DNA of 64,000 bases from Streptomyces sp. C10-9-1 (lineage in GTDB: Bacteria; Actinomycetota; Actinomycetes; Streptomycetales; Streptomycetaceae): contig NZ_JANHKP010000013.1 of assembly GCF_024497955.1 (NCBI RefSeq), positions 124,001-188,000 of the forward strand. Direction: 5' to 3'. Shown here in pieces: positions 54,276 through 62,397 of the stretch. Both the position numbers and the translations under genes were made by a program. How positions within the stretch are numbered: the first letter of the stretch is position 1; every line of letters starts with the position of its first letter. A model generated the notes under the pieces. That model was not told the origin of the DNA. It did not search any database and was given only the letters and a program-made list of their open reading frames with translations.

Positions 54276-55664
54276 GTGTTCTTCGCCCAGTACTACCTCG
54301 ACTGCCTCTCGCAGGCGTCGTACATGATCGCCGACGAGACGACCGGCCGGGCCGTGGTCGTCGACCCCCGCCGGGACGTCTCGGAGTACCTGGCGGACGC
54401 CGAGGCCCGCGGCTTCACCGTGGTCGGCGTCATCAACACCCACTTCCACGCGGACTTCGTCGCCGGGCACCTGGAGGTGGCGGCGGAGACGGGCGCGTGG
54501 ATCGGCTACGGCCGCCGTGCCGAGACGGAGTACCCGATCCGCGCGCTGGCCGACGGGGAGGTCATCAGCCTCGGCGACGTCACCCTGGAGGTCATGGAGA
54601 CGCCCGGGCACACCCCGGAGTCGATCAGCGTGCTGGTCCGCGAGCGCCGCGAGGACACCGTCCCGTACGGGGTGCTCACCGGCGACGCGCTCTTCATCGG
54701 CGACGTGGGCCGCCCCGACCTGCTCGCCTCCGTGGGGGTGACCGCCGAGGAGCTCGGCGCCATGCTCCACGACAGCGTCCAGAACAGGCTGATGGCCCTG
54801 CCCGACGAGGTGCGCGTGTTCCCCGCGCACGGCGCCGGCTCCGCCTGCGGCAAGAACCTGTCCACGGAGCGGCAGTCGACCATCGGCGAGCAGCGCGCCA
54901 CCAACTACGCCTGCGCGCCCATGCCGCAGGAGGACTTCGTCGCGCTCGTGACCGCCGGTCAGTCCGCGGCCCCCGGCTACTTCGTCTACGACGCGGCCCT
55001 CAACCGCAGCGAGCGCCCGCTGTTCGACCCCGCCGCCGCCCCGCGGCCGCTGACCGCCGAGGACGCCGCCGCGCTCCGCGCCTCCGGCGCCGTCGTGGTC
55101 GACGCCCGCGACCCGCAGGAGTTCGCCGCCGGGCATCTGCGGGGCTCGGTGAACGTGCCCGCCGACGGGCGGTTCGCCGAGCAGGCCGGCACCGTCCTGC
55201 CCGCCGACGCCGACCTCCTGGTCGTCGCTCCGCAGAACCGCGAGGAGGAGATCGTCACGCGCCTGGCCCGGATCGGCTTCGACCGCGTCGCCGGCTACCT
55301 GCGCTCCCCGGGCGACGCCCTGACCGCACTGGCCGGGGAGGTCGCTCCGGCCAGCCGCCTGACGGCCGCGCAGGTCCGCGCCGCCCTGGCGGGCGACAAC
55401 CCGCCGGTCGTCGTCGACGTCCGCACCTGCGGCGAGCGCGGCGAGCACGGCTTCATCGACGGGGCCCTGCACGTCGCGCTGGGCGAACTGCCCCGCCGCC
55501 TCGACGAGATCCCGCGCGACCGGCCCCTGGTCCTGCACTGTGCGGGCGGCCTCCGCTCCTCGATCGCCGCGAGCCTGCTGCGCCACCACGGCTTCGCCGA
55601 CGTCTCCGACATCCTCGGCGGCTACGCCGCCTGGGACCTGTCGAAGGCGCCCGCCGCCGTCTGA
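54276..55664 (+). CDS. MBL-fold persulfide dioxygenase-like enzyme fused to two rhodanese domains (CstB/ETHE1-like)
   Basis: 462 residues. Residues ~1-245 form a metallo-beta-lactamase domain (INTHFHADFVAGH near 52-64 and ETPGHTPES near 107, metal ligands) as in ETHE1-type persulfide dioxygenases, which oxidise persulfides to sulfite. Two rhodanese domains follow. The first (~255-350) has VVVDARDPQEFAAGH but reads VVAPQNREEE at the active loop, so it lacks the catalytic Cys. The second (~365-462) has HCAGGLRSS and should be active. GTG 54276 follows GGAGG at 54266-54270. The MBL-rhodanese fusion recalls staphylococcal CstB. Sulfite formed here could leave through the TauE/SafE exporter downstream. 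Confidence 0.88.
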   Translation: MFFAQYYLDCLSQASYMIADETTGRAVVVDPRRDVSEYLADAEARGFTVVGVINTHFHADFVAGHLEVAAETGAWIGYGRRAETEYPIRALADGEVISLGDVTLEVMETPGHTPESISVLVRERREDTVPYGVLTGDALFIGDVGRPDLLASVGVTAEELGAMLHDSVQNRLMALPDEVRVFPAHGAGSACGKNLSTERQSTIGEQRATNYACAPMPQEDFVALVTAGQSAAPGYFVYDAALNRSERPLFDPAAAPRPLTAEDAAALRASGAVVVDARDPQEFAAGHLRGSVNVPADGRFAEQAGTVLPADADLLVVAPQNREEEIVTRLARIGFDRVAGYLRSPGDALTALAGEVAPASRLTAAQVRAALAGDNPPVVVDVRTCGERGEHGFIDGALHVALGELPRRLDEIPRDRPLVLHCAGGLRSSIAASLLRHHGFADVSDILGGYAAWDLSKAPAAV

Positions 55665-55822
55665 CGGGCGGGGCCGGCCCCACGGGGACCGGCCCCACCC
55701 GGCTCCGGGCGCCACCGGCGCACCGGTGCGGGGGCCCGAGCCGACCGCACCCGCGGAAGCCCCGGCCCCCTGCAACCCCTCCCCGCATCCCCTGCGGGTC
55801 CCTTCACCACCACGGAGTCTCC

Positions 55823-56407
55823 ATGACCATCGACGCCTCCCGCGCTCCCGGCCTCACCCCCGCCGCCCTCCGGCAGCTCACCGAGGGAGGACGCGGCCCC
55901 CGGGTGCTGGACGTGCGCACCCCGGGCGAGTTCCGGACGGTCCACATCCCCGGTGCCTACAACGTCCCGCTGGACACGCTGCGCGAGCACCGCGCCGAAC
56001 TGCTCGACCACCTCGACGAGGACGTCGTCCTCGTCTGCCGCTCCGGCGCCCGCGCCTCCCAGGCCGGAGAGGCGCTCGCCGAGGCGGGCATGCCCCATCT
56101 GCGGGTCCTGGAAGGGGGCATGACGGCCTGGGAGGCCTCCGGCGCCCCCGTCAACCGGGGCGAGGCCCGCTGGGACCTGGAGCGCCAGGTCCGCCTGGTC
56201 GCGGGCGCCGTGGTCCTGGTCACCGGCGTCGCCGGACTGCTCGTGCCCGGAGTGCACCTGATCGGCACGGCGATCGGCGCCGGGCTGACATTCGCCGCGC
56301 TGAGCAACACCTGCGCCATGGGGATGCTGCTGTCCAAGCTGCCCTACAACCGCGGCCCGCGCACCGACATCCGCACCGTGATCGCCTCACTGCGGGACCG
56401 GTCGTGA
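55823..56407 (+). CDS. Rhodanese with two C-terminal membrane segments (DUF2892-like)
   Basis: 194 residues. The rhodanese domain (~10-115) has VLDVRTPGEFRTVHIPGAY and the active loop CRSGARAS with its Cys near 73. Residues ~125-175 contain two hydrophobic segments (LVAGAVVLVTGVAGLLVPG and a following Ala/Leu-rich one with SNTCAMGMLL), resembling DUF2892 of membrane-bound rhodaneses. Its stop overlaps the GTG of the TauE/SafE gene (GTGA), which suggests that sulfur relay at the membrane is coupled to export. The start is 158 bp after the MBL-rhodanese gene. Confidence 0.88.
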   Translation: MTIDASRAPGLTPAALRQLTEGGRGPRVLDVRTPGEFRTVHIPGAYNVPLDTLREHRAELLDHLDEDVVLVCRSGARASQAGEALAEAGMPHLRVLEGGMTAWEASGAPVNRGEARWDLERQVRLVAGAVVLVTGVAGLLVPGVHLIGTAIGAGLTFAALSNTCAMGMLLSKLPYNRGPRTDIRTVIASLRDRS

Positions 56408-57300
56408 TCACGCTCGTCCTCGCGGCATCCGTGCTGGTCGGCGTCAGCCTGGGCGTCCTGGGCGGCGGCGGGTCCATCCTGACCGTGCCGATCCTGGTCT
56501 ACCTGGCCGGTCAGGACACCAAGGAGGCCATCGCCACCTCGCTGTTCGTCGTCGGCGTGACCAGCCTGGTCGGCCTCGTCGCGCACGCCCGCGCCGGCCG
56601 GGTCCGCTGGCGCACCGGCCTGATCTTCGGTGCGGTCAGCATGGTGGGCGCCTACGGCGGCGGGCGCCTCGCCGAGTACGTCCCCGCCACCGCCCTGCTC
56701 GTGGCGTTCGCGCTGATGATGCTGGCCACCGCCGCCGCCATGCTCCGCAAGTCCCGCAGGACCAAGGCGGCCGGGCCCGCCCCGGCGGAACTCCCCGTCC
56801 CGCACGTGGTCGCCGAGGGCCTCGTCGTCGGCGCGGTCACCGGTCTGGTCGGCTCCGGCGGAGGGTTCCTCGTCGTCCCCGCCCTCGCCCTCCTCGGCGG
56901 GCTGCCCATGGGCGTCGCCGTCGGCACCTCGCTCCTGGTCATCGCGATGAAGTCCTTCTCGGGGCTCGCCGGCCACCTTGCCGGCGTCCAGATCGACTGG
57001 AACCTCGCGCTGATGGTGACCGCCGCGGCCGTGGTCGGCAGCGTGGTCGGCAGCCGCTTCGCCGGGCGCATCCCCCAGGACGCCCTGCGCAAGGCTTTCG
57101 GCTGGTTCGTCGTGGTCATGGGCGTCTTCGTCCTCGGCGGGCAGCTGCCCCAGGGGATGTGGGCCAGTCCGCTCGCCTGGGCCGGTATCGGCCTTGCGTC
57201 GGCCGCGGCCGTGACCTGGGGCACGGTGCGGGCGCGCCGTCCGCGGCCCGTCGCGGACCCGCCCCGGGAGGGCTCCCCGGAGCCGGCCGGGCACCCCTGA
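56404..57300 (+). CDS. TauE/SafE-family sulfite/anion exporter
   Basis: 298 residues with about eight transmembrane helices in two repeated halves. LGVLGGGGSILTVPILVYLAG near 14-34 and GLVGSGGGFLVVPALALLGG in the second half are the paired glycine-rich motifs of TauE/SafE carriers. The C-terminus is a short Arg/Pro-rich tail. GTG 56404 overlaps the upstream stop by 4 nt. As last gene of the persulfide module it most plausibly exports sulfite or a related anion. Confidence 0.9.
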   Translation: MITLVLAASVLVGVSLGVLGGGGSILTVPILVYLAGQDTKEAIATSLFVVGVTSLVGLVAHARAGRVRWRTGLIFGAVSMVGAYGGGRLAEYVPATALLVAFALMMLATAAAMLRKSRRTKAAGPAPAELPVPHVVAEGLVVGAVTGLVGSGGGFLVVPALALLGGLPMGVAVGTSLLVIAMKSFSGLAGHLAGVQIDWNLALMVTAAAVVGSVVGSRFAGRIPQDALRKAFGWFVVVMGVFVLGGQLPQGMWASPLAWAGIGLASAAAVTWGTVRARRPRPVADPPREGSPEPAGHP

Positions 57301-57393
57301 GGCCCCCGGCGGGTGGCCTGGTGGGGAGCCGGCCGGGGGCGGTGGGGCCGCCTCCGCCCTGAGGGGCCGCTGGGCGGAGCCCCACCCGTACCG

Positions 57394-57437
57394 TTCCCGG
57401 GAACGGCCGATCCGCGTAGACTTGCAGAGTTATGCAA
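57394..57437 (+). promoter_or_regulatory. Promoter with ArsR-site candidate (TTGCA-N6-TGCAA)
   Basis: TTCCCG at 57394-57399 and TAGACT at 57417-57422 with 17-bp spacing fit the Streptomyces -10 consensus TAGRRT. The inverted repeat TTGCA-N6-TGCAA at 57422-57437 overlaps the expected start point, an ideal repressor position. The same repeat precedes the ArsR gene and the SulP operon. Confidence 0.6.
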
Positions 57438-57620
57438 TTTGCCAGTTTCGGATATGGGTGGCCGGTGGACGCGCTCGCGTCCACCGGCCCGGCGCCGGCC
57501 CTTCAGGCGCGGGCCGGTACGGCGGCCGGGGCCGCCTCCGGGGAGGTGCGGGCCGGGGTCGTCCGCCCGTACCCCGGTGATCCGGCCGACGGCGCCGGGA
57601 GCGGAGGCGGGAGGTCGTGA
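57432..57620 (+). CDS. Possible 62-aa leaderless ORF upstream of the DUF6126 gene
   Basis: ATG 57432 lies about where transcription from the TAGACT promoter should begin, so a leaderless transcript is possible, and its TGA overlaps the next GTG by 4 nt (GTGA). The protein is Ala/Gly/Pro-rich and resembles nothing I know. It may be a coupling leader peptide or merely an open frame in GC-rich DNA. Confidence 0.28.
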   Translation: MQFASFGYGWPVDALASTGPAPALQARAGTAAGAASGEVRAGVVRPYPGDPADGAGSGGGRS

Positions 57621-57772
57621 CGGTGGAACCCGAGGACGACGCGGCGGCGGCGCACGAGCGGTGGCTGGAGAGGGGTGTCGCCCTGCGCGCTTTCTTCTAC
57701 ATGTTCGGAACCCACCTCATCGCCGGGTTCGTGTGGTTGCTGTTCTACGTGGGGCAGCACTCCCAGAAGTGA
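57617..57772 (+). CDS. DUF6126-like small membrane protein
   Basis: 51 residues, too short for routine calling: an acidic N-terminus, then WLERGVALRAFFYMFGTHLI and one transmembrane helix FVWLLFYVGQH ending in SQK. This matches the small DUF6126 proteins widespread in Streptomyces. GTG 57617 (or GTG 57623) is the start; GGAGG at 57610-57614 is close to it. It lies downstream of a promoter carrying an ArsR-site candidate. Function unknown. Confidence 0.65.
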   Translation: MTVEPEDDAAAAHERWLERGVALRAFFYMFGTHLIAGFVWLLFYVGQHSQK

Positions 57773-57780
57773 GCCGACCG

Positions 57781-57806
57781 GTGCCGCGGGCCTCGTCCCG
57801 CGGCAC
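57781..57806. terminator. Bidirectional hairpin terminator
   Basis: Perfect 10-bp stem GTGCCGCGGG / CCCGCGGCAC with a 6-nt loop, between the convergent DUF6126 and ArsR genes. Confidence 0.7.
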
Positions 57807-57854
57807 GGCCGGACCCGTACGCACGGCCCGGCGGCGGCCCGGCGGCGCGCCCTC

Positions 57855-58286
57855 TCAGCGCGGGCGGGTGGCGCGCAGGTCGGCCAGGAGCTCGGCCTGG
57901 CCCTGCAGCACACCGGAGAGGATGCTGCGTGCCACGCGGAGCAGTTCGGCGACCTCGGGGCTGGTGAGCCGGTAGTACACGGTGGAGCCCTCGCGGCGGG
58001 TGAGCACGAGGTTGGCCTTGCGCAGGACGGCGAGCTGCTGGGACAGGCTGGCCGCCTCGACGTCGACCTCGGCGAGCATCTCGGCGACCGCGTGTTCGCG
58101 CTCGCTCAGCAGTTCGAGGACGCGGATGCGGACCGGGTGGCCGAGGGTCTTGAAGAACTCCGCCTTGAGTTGGTACAGCGGCGCCTGCGTCCCGCCGGCG
58201 GCCCCCGCCTTGCCTCTCGCGCCTGTACCGCGCACCTCGTCCACCCCATGCCCATCGTCCCGGGGGCAGCCCTTCCGCCCCGCCAC
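57855..58286 (-). CDS. ArsR-family transcriptional regulator
   Basis: About 143 residues from GTG 58286, which follows GGAGG at 11-bp spacing; GTG 58244 or 58235 would give a shorter form. The winged helix is clear: LYQLKAEFFKTLGHPVRIRV, VAEMLAEVDVEAASLSQQLA (recognition helix), and VLTRREGSTVYYRLTSPEV (wing). The core has no Cys, so neither the ELCVCDL metal site nor a BigR/SqrR-type dithiol switch is present; the signal must be something else. A TTGCA-N6-TGCAA palindrome lies just upstream, indicating autoregulation, and copies precede two neighbouring units. Confidence 0.85.
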   Translation of the reverse strand: MAGRKGCPRDDGHGVDEVRGTGARGKAGAAGGTQAPLYQLKAEFFKTLGHPVRIRVLELLSEREHAVAEMLAEVDVEAASLSQQLAVLRKANLVLTRREGSTVYYRLTSPEVAELLRVARSILSGVLQGQAELLADLRATRPR

Positions 58287-58304
58287 ACAGTGTGCGACCT
58301 CCAC

Positions 58305-58324
58305 AATTGCAGATTCCTGCAATT
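58305..58324. promoter_or_regulatory. ArsR-site candidate 2 (AATTGCA-N6-TGCAATT)
   Basis: The most symmetric of three related repeats (7-bp arms), about 20 bp upstream of the chosen ArsR start codon. Expected to mediate autorepression. Confidence 0.65.
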
Positions 58325-58328
58325 CCCG

Positions 58329-58356
58329 GGGACCCCCGCGGGCTGCCGGGGGTCCC
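58329..58356 (-). terminator. Hairpin downstream of the SulP operon
   Basis: Perfect 10-bp stem GGGACCCCCG (58329-58338) / CGGGGGTCCC (58347-58356) with 8-nt loop, 43 bp after the stop of the HATPase gene and just before the ArsR control region. Confidence 0.65.
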
Positions 58357-58399
58357 GGCCACGCCGTCGCCCGGCCCCGTGCGCTGCCGTCACCCGGCC

Positions 58400-58828
58400 T
58401 CACAGGGGCAGGGTGATCCAGATGCTCTTCCCGCCTCCGTCCGCGTCGCCGCGGACCACCGCGGTACCGCCCAGCTCCGCGGTCATCTCGGTCACGGTGG
58501 CCAGCCCGCTGCCGGGCGCCGTCGCCGGGGCGCGGAGCAGCGGCGGCCGGTAGGGGTGGCGATCGTGGACGGCGAACGCGAACACACCCGGCCCGTACGC
58601 GTAGGTGACCGTGATCGTCGGGGTGACGGCCGCGGCGTGCCGGACCGCGTTGGTGACGAGTTCGGCCAGGATCAGCAGCGCCGCTCCGGTACTCGGGTGG
58701 CGCAGGCCGACCCCGCACTCGACCAGGACCAGCTCGGTGGTCTCGCGCGCGATCCGCACCGCCGCTCCCATCGCGGGCACGGTCAGGACGTGCCGGTACG
58801 GCAGCGCCTGCGGCAGGGCGGCCGTCAT
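58400..58828 (-). CDS. RsbW-like ATP-binding protein (HATPase_c_2)
   Basis: 142 residues of the anti-sigma-factor kinase class: LILAELVTNAVRHA (N-box) near 52-65, VHDRHPYRPPLL at the position of the G1 box, and GSGLATVTEMTAELG (G2 box) near 107-121. Streptomyces genomes encode many such proteins, most without a known partner. ATG 58828 overlaps the stop of the PPOX-like gene (ATGA). As third gene of the SulP operon it may sense or relay a signal linked to sulfate status; inference only. Confidence 0.85.
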   Translation of the reverse strand: MTAALPQALPYRHVLTVPAMGAAVRIARETTELVLVECGVGLRHPSTGAALLILAELVTNAVRHAAAVTPTITVTYAYGPGVFAFAVHDRHPYRPPLLRAPATAPGSGLATVTEMTAELGGTAVVRGDADGGGKSIWITLPL

Positions 58829-59250
58829 CGGCCCGCCGGGTGGTCGGCGCGGGCGATGCGGAACCCGGACACCGACTGCGGACGGAGGCGCAGCAGCGTG
58901 TCGTGGGGGCCGTGGCTCCGGCCGGGCAGGGTGCGCCGGTAGTGGGCGGCCTCGTGGGGGTCGGTGACGACCTCGGCCGGACCGTGGACGCTGACCGTCC
59001 AGCCGGTGCCCGCCGGGCGGATCTCGTCGACCTGGTAGGTCAGCGCCGTCCTGGCCAGGGCCGCGGCCGCCTGGACGGGCGCGCGCACCACCAGGCGCCC
59101 GTACTCCACCACGTGGGCGGCCGGGCGGATGACGGCCTGATCGCGCTGGAGGTGGACGAGCCTGCCCTGGGAGGAGCCCTCGAGGAGCCACAGCGCCTCG
59201 GTGCCGGAGACCTCGATCAGGCGCAGGGCCGCGGCGGCGGGGTCGGTCAT
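58825..59250 (-). CDS. PPOX-class (pyridoxamine 5'-phosphate oxidase-like) flavin-binding protein
   Basis: 141 residues with the split-barrel pattern of PPOX proteins: GRLVHLQRDQAVIRPAAHVV, a central ALTYQVDEIRPAGTGWTVSV and a C-terminal RLRPQSVSGFRI. Such proteins usually bind FMN or F420. ATG 59250 overlaps the SulP stop, and its own stop overlaps the next start, so the three genes are tightly coupled. Substrate unknown. Confidence 0.83.
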   Translation of the reverse strand: MTDPAAAALRLIEVSGTEALWLLEGSSQGRLVHLQRDQAVIRPAAHVVEYGRLVVRAPVQAAAALARTALTYQVDEIRPAGTGWTVSVHGPAEVVTDPHEAAHYRRTLPGRSHGPHDTLLRLRPQSVSGFRIARADHPAGR

Positions 59251-60989
59251 CGCGGCGCCTTCCGGATGCGGTGCGGACGGGGGTCGGGGAGGGGGTGGTG
59301 CCGAGCGGGCAGCAGCCCGGCGTGTTCGAGGTGCCTGCGGGCCCCCGCGATCGCCTCGGGCGTGGTGGCGTACTCGCGGCCCTCGTGCCGCAGGAGCGCC
59401 AGGGCGCCGACCGATTCCAGGGCCTGGCGCTGACCGGGGCGGATGCCGGAGGCCAGCACGGCGATGCCGCGCCGGTTCAGCTTCTCCACCACGTCCTTCA
59501 GCACCAGGGCCCCGGTCGCGTCCACCGTGGTCACCCGCGACATCCGCAGAATGACCACCCGCACGTCGGAGACCTCGGAGAGTTCGAGGAGGAAGCGGTG
59601 GGCGGCGGCGAAGAACAGCGGACCGTCGATCCGGTACGCCACGATGTGCTCGGCCAGCAGCGCGTGCTCCTCGTCGCTGTGCCCGCCGGGCAGGTCCGGG
59701 CGGAGCCCGACCTCGTCCAGGCGGGCCTGGGCGGCCACCGCGCGCAGGGCCAGGGCCCCGGCCACGACGAGCCCGATGATCACCGCGTAGACGAGGTCGA
59801 GCACCAGGGTGGCCGCGGCCGTCAGCACCAGCACGGCGGCGTCGGAGCGGGTCGCCCTCGCCATGGCGCGCAGCGCGCCGACCTCCACCATCCGTACCGC
59901 CGTCGCCAGCAGGACACCGGCGAGCGCGGCGAGCGGGATCGCCGACACCAGGGGAGCGGCGGCGAACACGACGGCGGCGAGGACCGCGGCGTGGGTGAGG
60001 GCGGCGAGGCGGGAGGAGGCGCCGCTGCGGACGTTGACCGCGGTCCGGGCGATCGCGGCCGTCGCCGGGATCCCGCCGAACAGCGGGGCGGCCAGGTTGG
60101 CGACGCCCTGCCCGAACAGCTCCCGGTCCGGGTCGTGCCGCTGCCCCACCGTCATCCCGTCGGCGACGGTCGCCGACAGCAGCGACTCCAGCGCGGCCAG
60201 TGCCGCCACCGCCACCGCCGGAGCGAGCAGCGAGCCGAGCGCGGAGACGTCCAGGAACGCCAGGGAAGGGGCCGGGAGCCCGGAGGGCAGGTCCCCGATG
60301 GCGGCAGCCGCGTCCAGGTGGAGGAGCTGCGCGGCGAGGGTCGCGGCGATGACCGCGACGATCGAGAAGGGGACCGCCGGACGCCACCGCGCCCCGGCCA
60401 GCATCACCCCGGCCACGCCCAGGGAGAGGGCGACCGCGCTCCAGTTCGGGGCCGCGGCGAACGCCTGCACCGCCCGCCACGCCACCGGCAGCACCTTCTC
60501 CCCGCCGCTTTCGGCGACCCCGAGGGCATGGGGCACCTGCTGGAGGCCGATGACGCAGGCGATGCCGAGCGTGAAGCCCTCCACCACCGGAGCCGGCACG
60601 TACCGCATGTACCGCCCGGCCCGCAGCAGCGCCAGAGCGATCAGCAGCACACCGGCCATCAGCCCGACCGTCAGCACACCGCCGGGCCCGAACCGGGCCA
60701 CGATCGGCACCAGCACCACGGTCATCGCGCCCGTGGGCCCCGACACCTGGAGGTTGGAGCCGCCGAACACGGCGGCGAGGGCGCCCGCGACCACCGCGGT
60801 CACCAGCCCCGCCTCCGCGCCGAGCCCCGAGGACACCCCGAATCCCAGGGCGAGGGGGAGGGCGACGATCGCGACGGTCATCCCGGCCAGCAGGTCCCGG
60901 CGGGGGTTCCGCGCCATGAGCCGGAGATCGGCGCGTGCGGGCAGGACGGCACGCAGACGACCGGCCGCGCCGAGCAGGAGGGGATTCAC
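59247..60989 (-). CDS. SulP-family anion (sulfate) transporter with STAS domain
   Basis: 580 residues. The transport domain has ten to twelve membrane helices with DLLAGMTVAIVALPLALGFG near 31-50, VSGPTGAMTVVLVPIVARFG near 82-101 and a later LFGGIPATAAIARTAVNVRS. The STAS domain occupies ~445-545 (IDGPLFFAAAHRFLLELSE, VDATGALVLKDVVEKL). GTG 60989 is chosen as the family start; a longer frame to 61172 encodes only low-complexity sequence. It heads a three-gene coupled operon. An ArsR-site candidate lies about 240 bp upstream, which fits control by the adjacent ArsR protein. Sulfate uptake is likely but other anions are possible. Confidence 0.88.
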   Translation of the reverse strand: MNPLLLGAAGRLRAVLPARADLRLMARNPRRDLLAGMTVAIVALPLALGFGVSSGLGAEAGLVTAVVAGALAAVFGGSNLQVSGPTGAMTVVLVPIVARFGPGGVLTVGLMAGVLLIALALLRAGRYMRYVPAPVVEGFTLGIACVIGLQQVPHALGVAESGGEKVLPVAWRAVQAFAAAPNWSAVALSLGVAGVMLAGARWRPAVPFSIVAVIAATLAAQLLHLDAAAAIGDLPSGLPAPSLAFLDVSALGSLLAPAVAVAALAALESLLSATVADGMTVGQRHDPDRELFGQGVANLAAPLFGGIPATAAIARTAVNVRSGASSRLAALTHAAVLAAVVFAAAPLVSAIPLAALAGVLLATAVRMVEVGALRAMARATRSDAAVLVLTAAATLVLDLVYAVIIGLVVAGALALRAVAAQARLDEVGLRPDLPGGHSDEEHALLAEHIVAYRIDGPLFFAAAHRFLLELSEVSDVRVVILRMSRVTTVDATGALVLKDVVEKLNRRGIAVLASGIRPGQRQALESVGALALLRHEGREYATTPEAIAGARRHLEHAGLLPARHHPLPDPRPHRIRKAPR

Positions 60990-61511
60990 GGAGCCTGATC
61001 CCCGCCCGTGCGCCGTTCCCCCGGGAGCGTGCTCGGCGGTACCGGCCCGGTCCGCGGCGGTTCCGGTACGCGTGCGCGCCCCGGGTTGCCGAGCCTGCGG
61101 GAGGACTCGGCCTTCGCCGGATGCAGCGGAAACGGCACGGTCTCTCCTCCGCTCGATCTCCAGGCCGCCCACGGATGCCCGGGGCCGTGCCCGCGGCTAC
61201 CTGCGGACACGGCACCTAAGGATGTATGTAATTGCAAATTTCTGCAACTCCTGGTCCTCTGGGCCCACCGGTGCACCCGCGTGGGGTGTCGTATCCGCTG
61301 CACCGGCTGGGCTGGTCGCCTTCGGGTGCCCGCACATCGGGCGGCCGAGCGGGATGGGCGGGCCGTCGCCGTGTGGCGGACGGGGCGGTGGTCACGGGCA
61401 AGAGGACGGGGCGGCTCCTGGGCGCGTGGGTGGCCTTCGAGGGTGAGGCCGGGGCAGGACCTGAAGCGCGACGAAGGCGGATGTCCTTTCAACCTGAGCG
61501 TCAAACGGCAT
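60990..61511. other. SulP leader region and spacer without genes
   Basis: The left part (60990-61231) would be a long leader of the SulP mRNA if transcription starts at the ArsR-site candidate. The right part (61248-61511) contains only GC-driven open frames. No gene could be supported on either strand. Confidence 0.45.
61232..61247. promoter_or_regulatory. ArsR-site candidate 3 (TTGCA-N6-TGCAA)
   Basis: Third copy of the repeat seen at 57422 and 58307. It lies in a short AT-richer stretch; on the minus strand TACATA follows within 12 bp and could be the -10 of the SulP promoter. Confidence 0.6.
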
Positions 61512-61542
61512 GAGGCCCTCCCGAGGAGTTCGGGAGGGCCTC
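61512..61542. terminator. Strong hairpin terminator
   Basis: Perfect 13-bp stem GAGGCCCTCCCGA (61512-61524) and its complement (61530-61542) with a 5-nt loop, followed by GTTTC. It lies 90 bp after the immunity-like gene (minus strand), whose transcript it should end. Confidence 0.75.
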
Positions 61543-61631
61543 GTTTCAGCAGCTACGAGATTTCCGCCAGCCATTCCGAGTCGCGGTCAGGAACGCAACG
61601 GGGGAATCGAATGAATCCTCCAGTCCCCAGC

Positions 61632-62090
61632 TCAGATGGCGCCCTGGGGAAACCCGTAGTGAGGACCTCCCCGCCGAAAAACTCTCCAGGCTTCCATGCG
61701 GCCGGAGCAGTCAGGAAAGACCTCGATCCGAAAACGAGGTTCCCAACCCACAGCGAGATATCCGGAGTCGCCGAAGGTCACCTCCGATACGGCCGGTCGA
61801 AGTCGCTCGAAGATCCCATTCAACGTCGCGGCCCGTGAATCATAGACGGTCCTGAACTGTTCAAATGAGTCCGAATCCGCCCCCTGTTGCGGGTACCTCA
61901 TGTCGCGAGACCCCAGAATCACCTTCCCTTCCTGCAAGATCCGGAAAGGACACTGTATGTGGAAATTGATCACGTCGCCACGAAGCCCGGCAAACTCAAC
62001 CACACCCAAGTCTGCAGCCCTGCCGGCAGAGTGAACTTTCGCGCCTTGGAGGAGTCGTTGGATCTCAGCCATCTGATCGTTAGCAGTCAC
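61632..62090 (-). CDS. Immunity-protein-like gene for the adjacent toxin fragment
   Basis: 152 residues from GTG 62090, which has AAAGGGG upstream inside the end of the toxin gene and overlaps the toxin stop by 11 nt. GC content and codon bias are visibly lower than in the chromosome around it (codons such as AAA, ATA, TTA-rich surroundings), as is usual for polymorphic toxin cassettes. LRGDVINFHIQCPFRILQEG and YLAVGWEPRFRIEVFPDCSG give an alpha/beta protein like many immunity proteins, but I recognise no specific family. Overlap and order (toxin tip then immunity) support the call. Confidence 0.7.
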   Translation of the reverse strand: MTANDQMAEIQRLLQGAKVHSAGRAADLGVVEFAGLRGDVINFHIQCPFRILQEGKVILGSRDMRYPQQGADSDSFEQFRTVYDSRAATLNGIFERLRPAVSEVTFGDSGYLAVGWEPRFRIEVFPDCSGRMEAWRVFRRGGPHYGFPQGAI

Positions 62091-62397
62091 CGAACAACCC
62101 CTTTCCCTCTTCCACGATTCGGTGATAGCCGTACCCCTGCCCCGTGATTCTATCGTGCAGGGATCGACGCTCTGCGGGCGTTATCTCCCGACCGAGGCTT
62201 CGTTCGATCTCGCGCAGCGCATCCTTTAATTCCTTGTTCTCTGCCTGGCTTCCTCGCGGCGCCTGGTAGTCGTCGTCATCGAGATCACCCGAGTCCCAGC
62301 TCTTCTTGAGATTCTCGAGCTCTTTCTCCCAGTCGAATCCACCGTCATTGTGCACGAGCACTGGCGTGGCCCCCGCCAGCACATAGTACGTGTGCGC
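62080..62397 (-). pseudogene. Orphan C-terminal domain of a polymorphic (Rhs-type) toxin
   Basis: The frame begins AHTYYVLAGATPVLVHNDGG, the conserved junction that in Rhs/YD-repeat proteins directly precedes the variable toxin tip. An ~80-residue tip follows (KELKDALREIERSLGREITP, then RSLHDRITGQGYGYHRIVEE, ending LFGDC). An in-frame TGA at 62410-62412 and unrelated sequence upstream show that the large delivery part is missing, so the tip cannot be made as a normal secreted toxin. A GTG at 62382 could allow translation of the tip alone. Tip activity is not recognised. Confidence 0.72.

Noticed and set aside
61232..61513. 93-aa plus-strand frame near the SulP leader
   Set aside because: Begins inside the ArsR-site candidate and is low-complexity; it ends in the terminator hairpin but has no other support.
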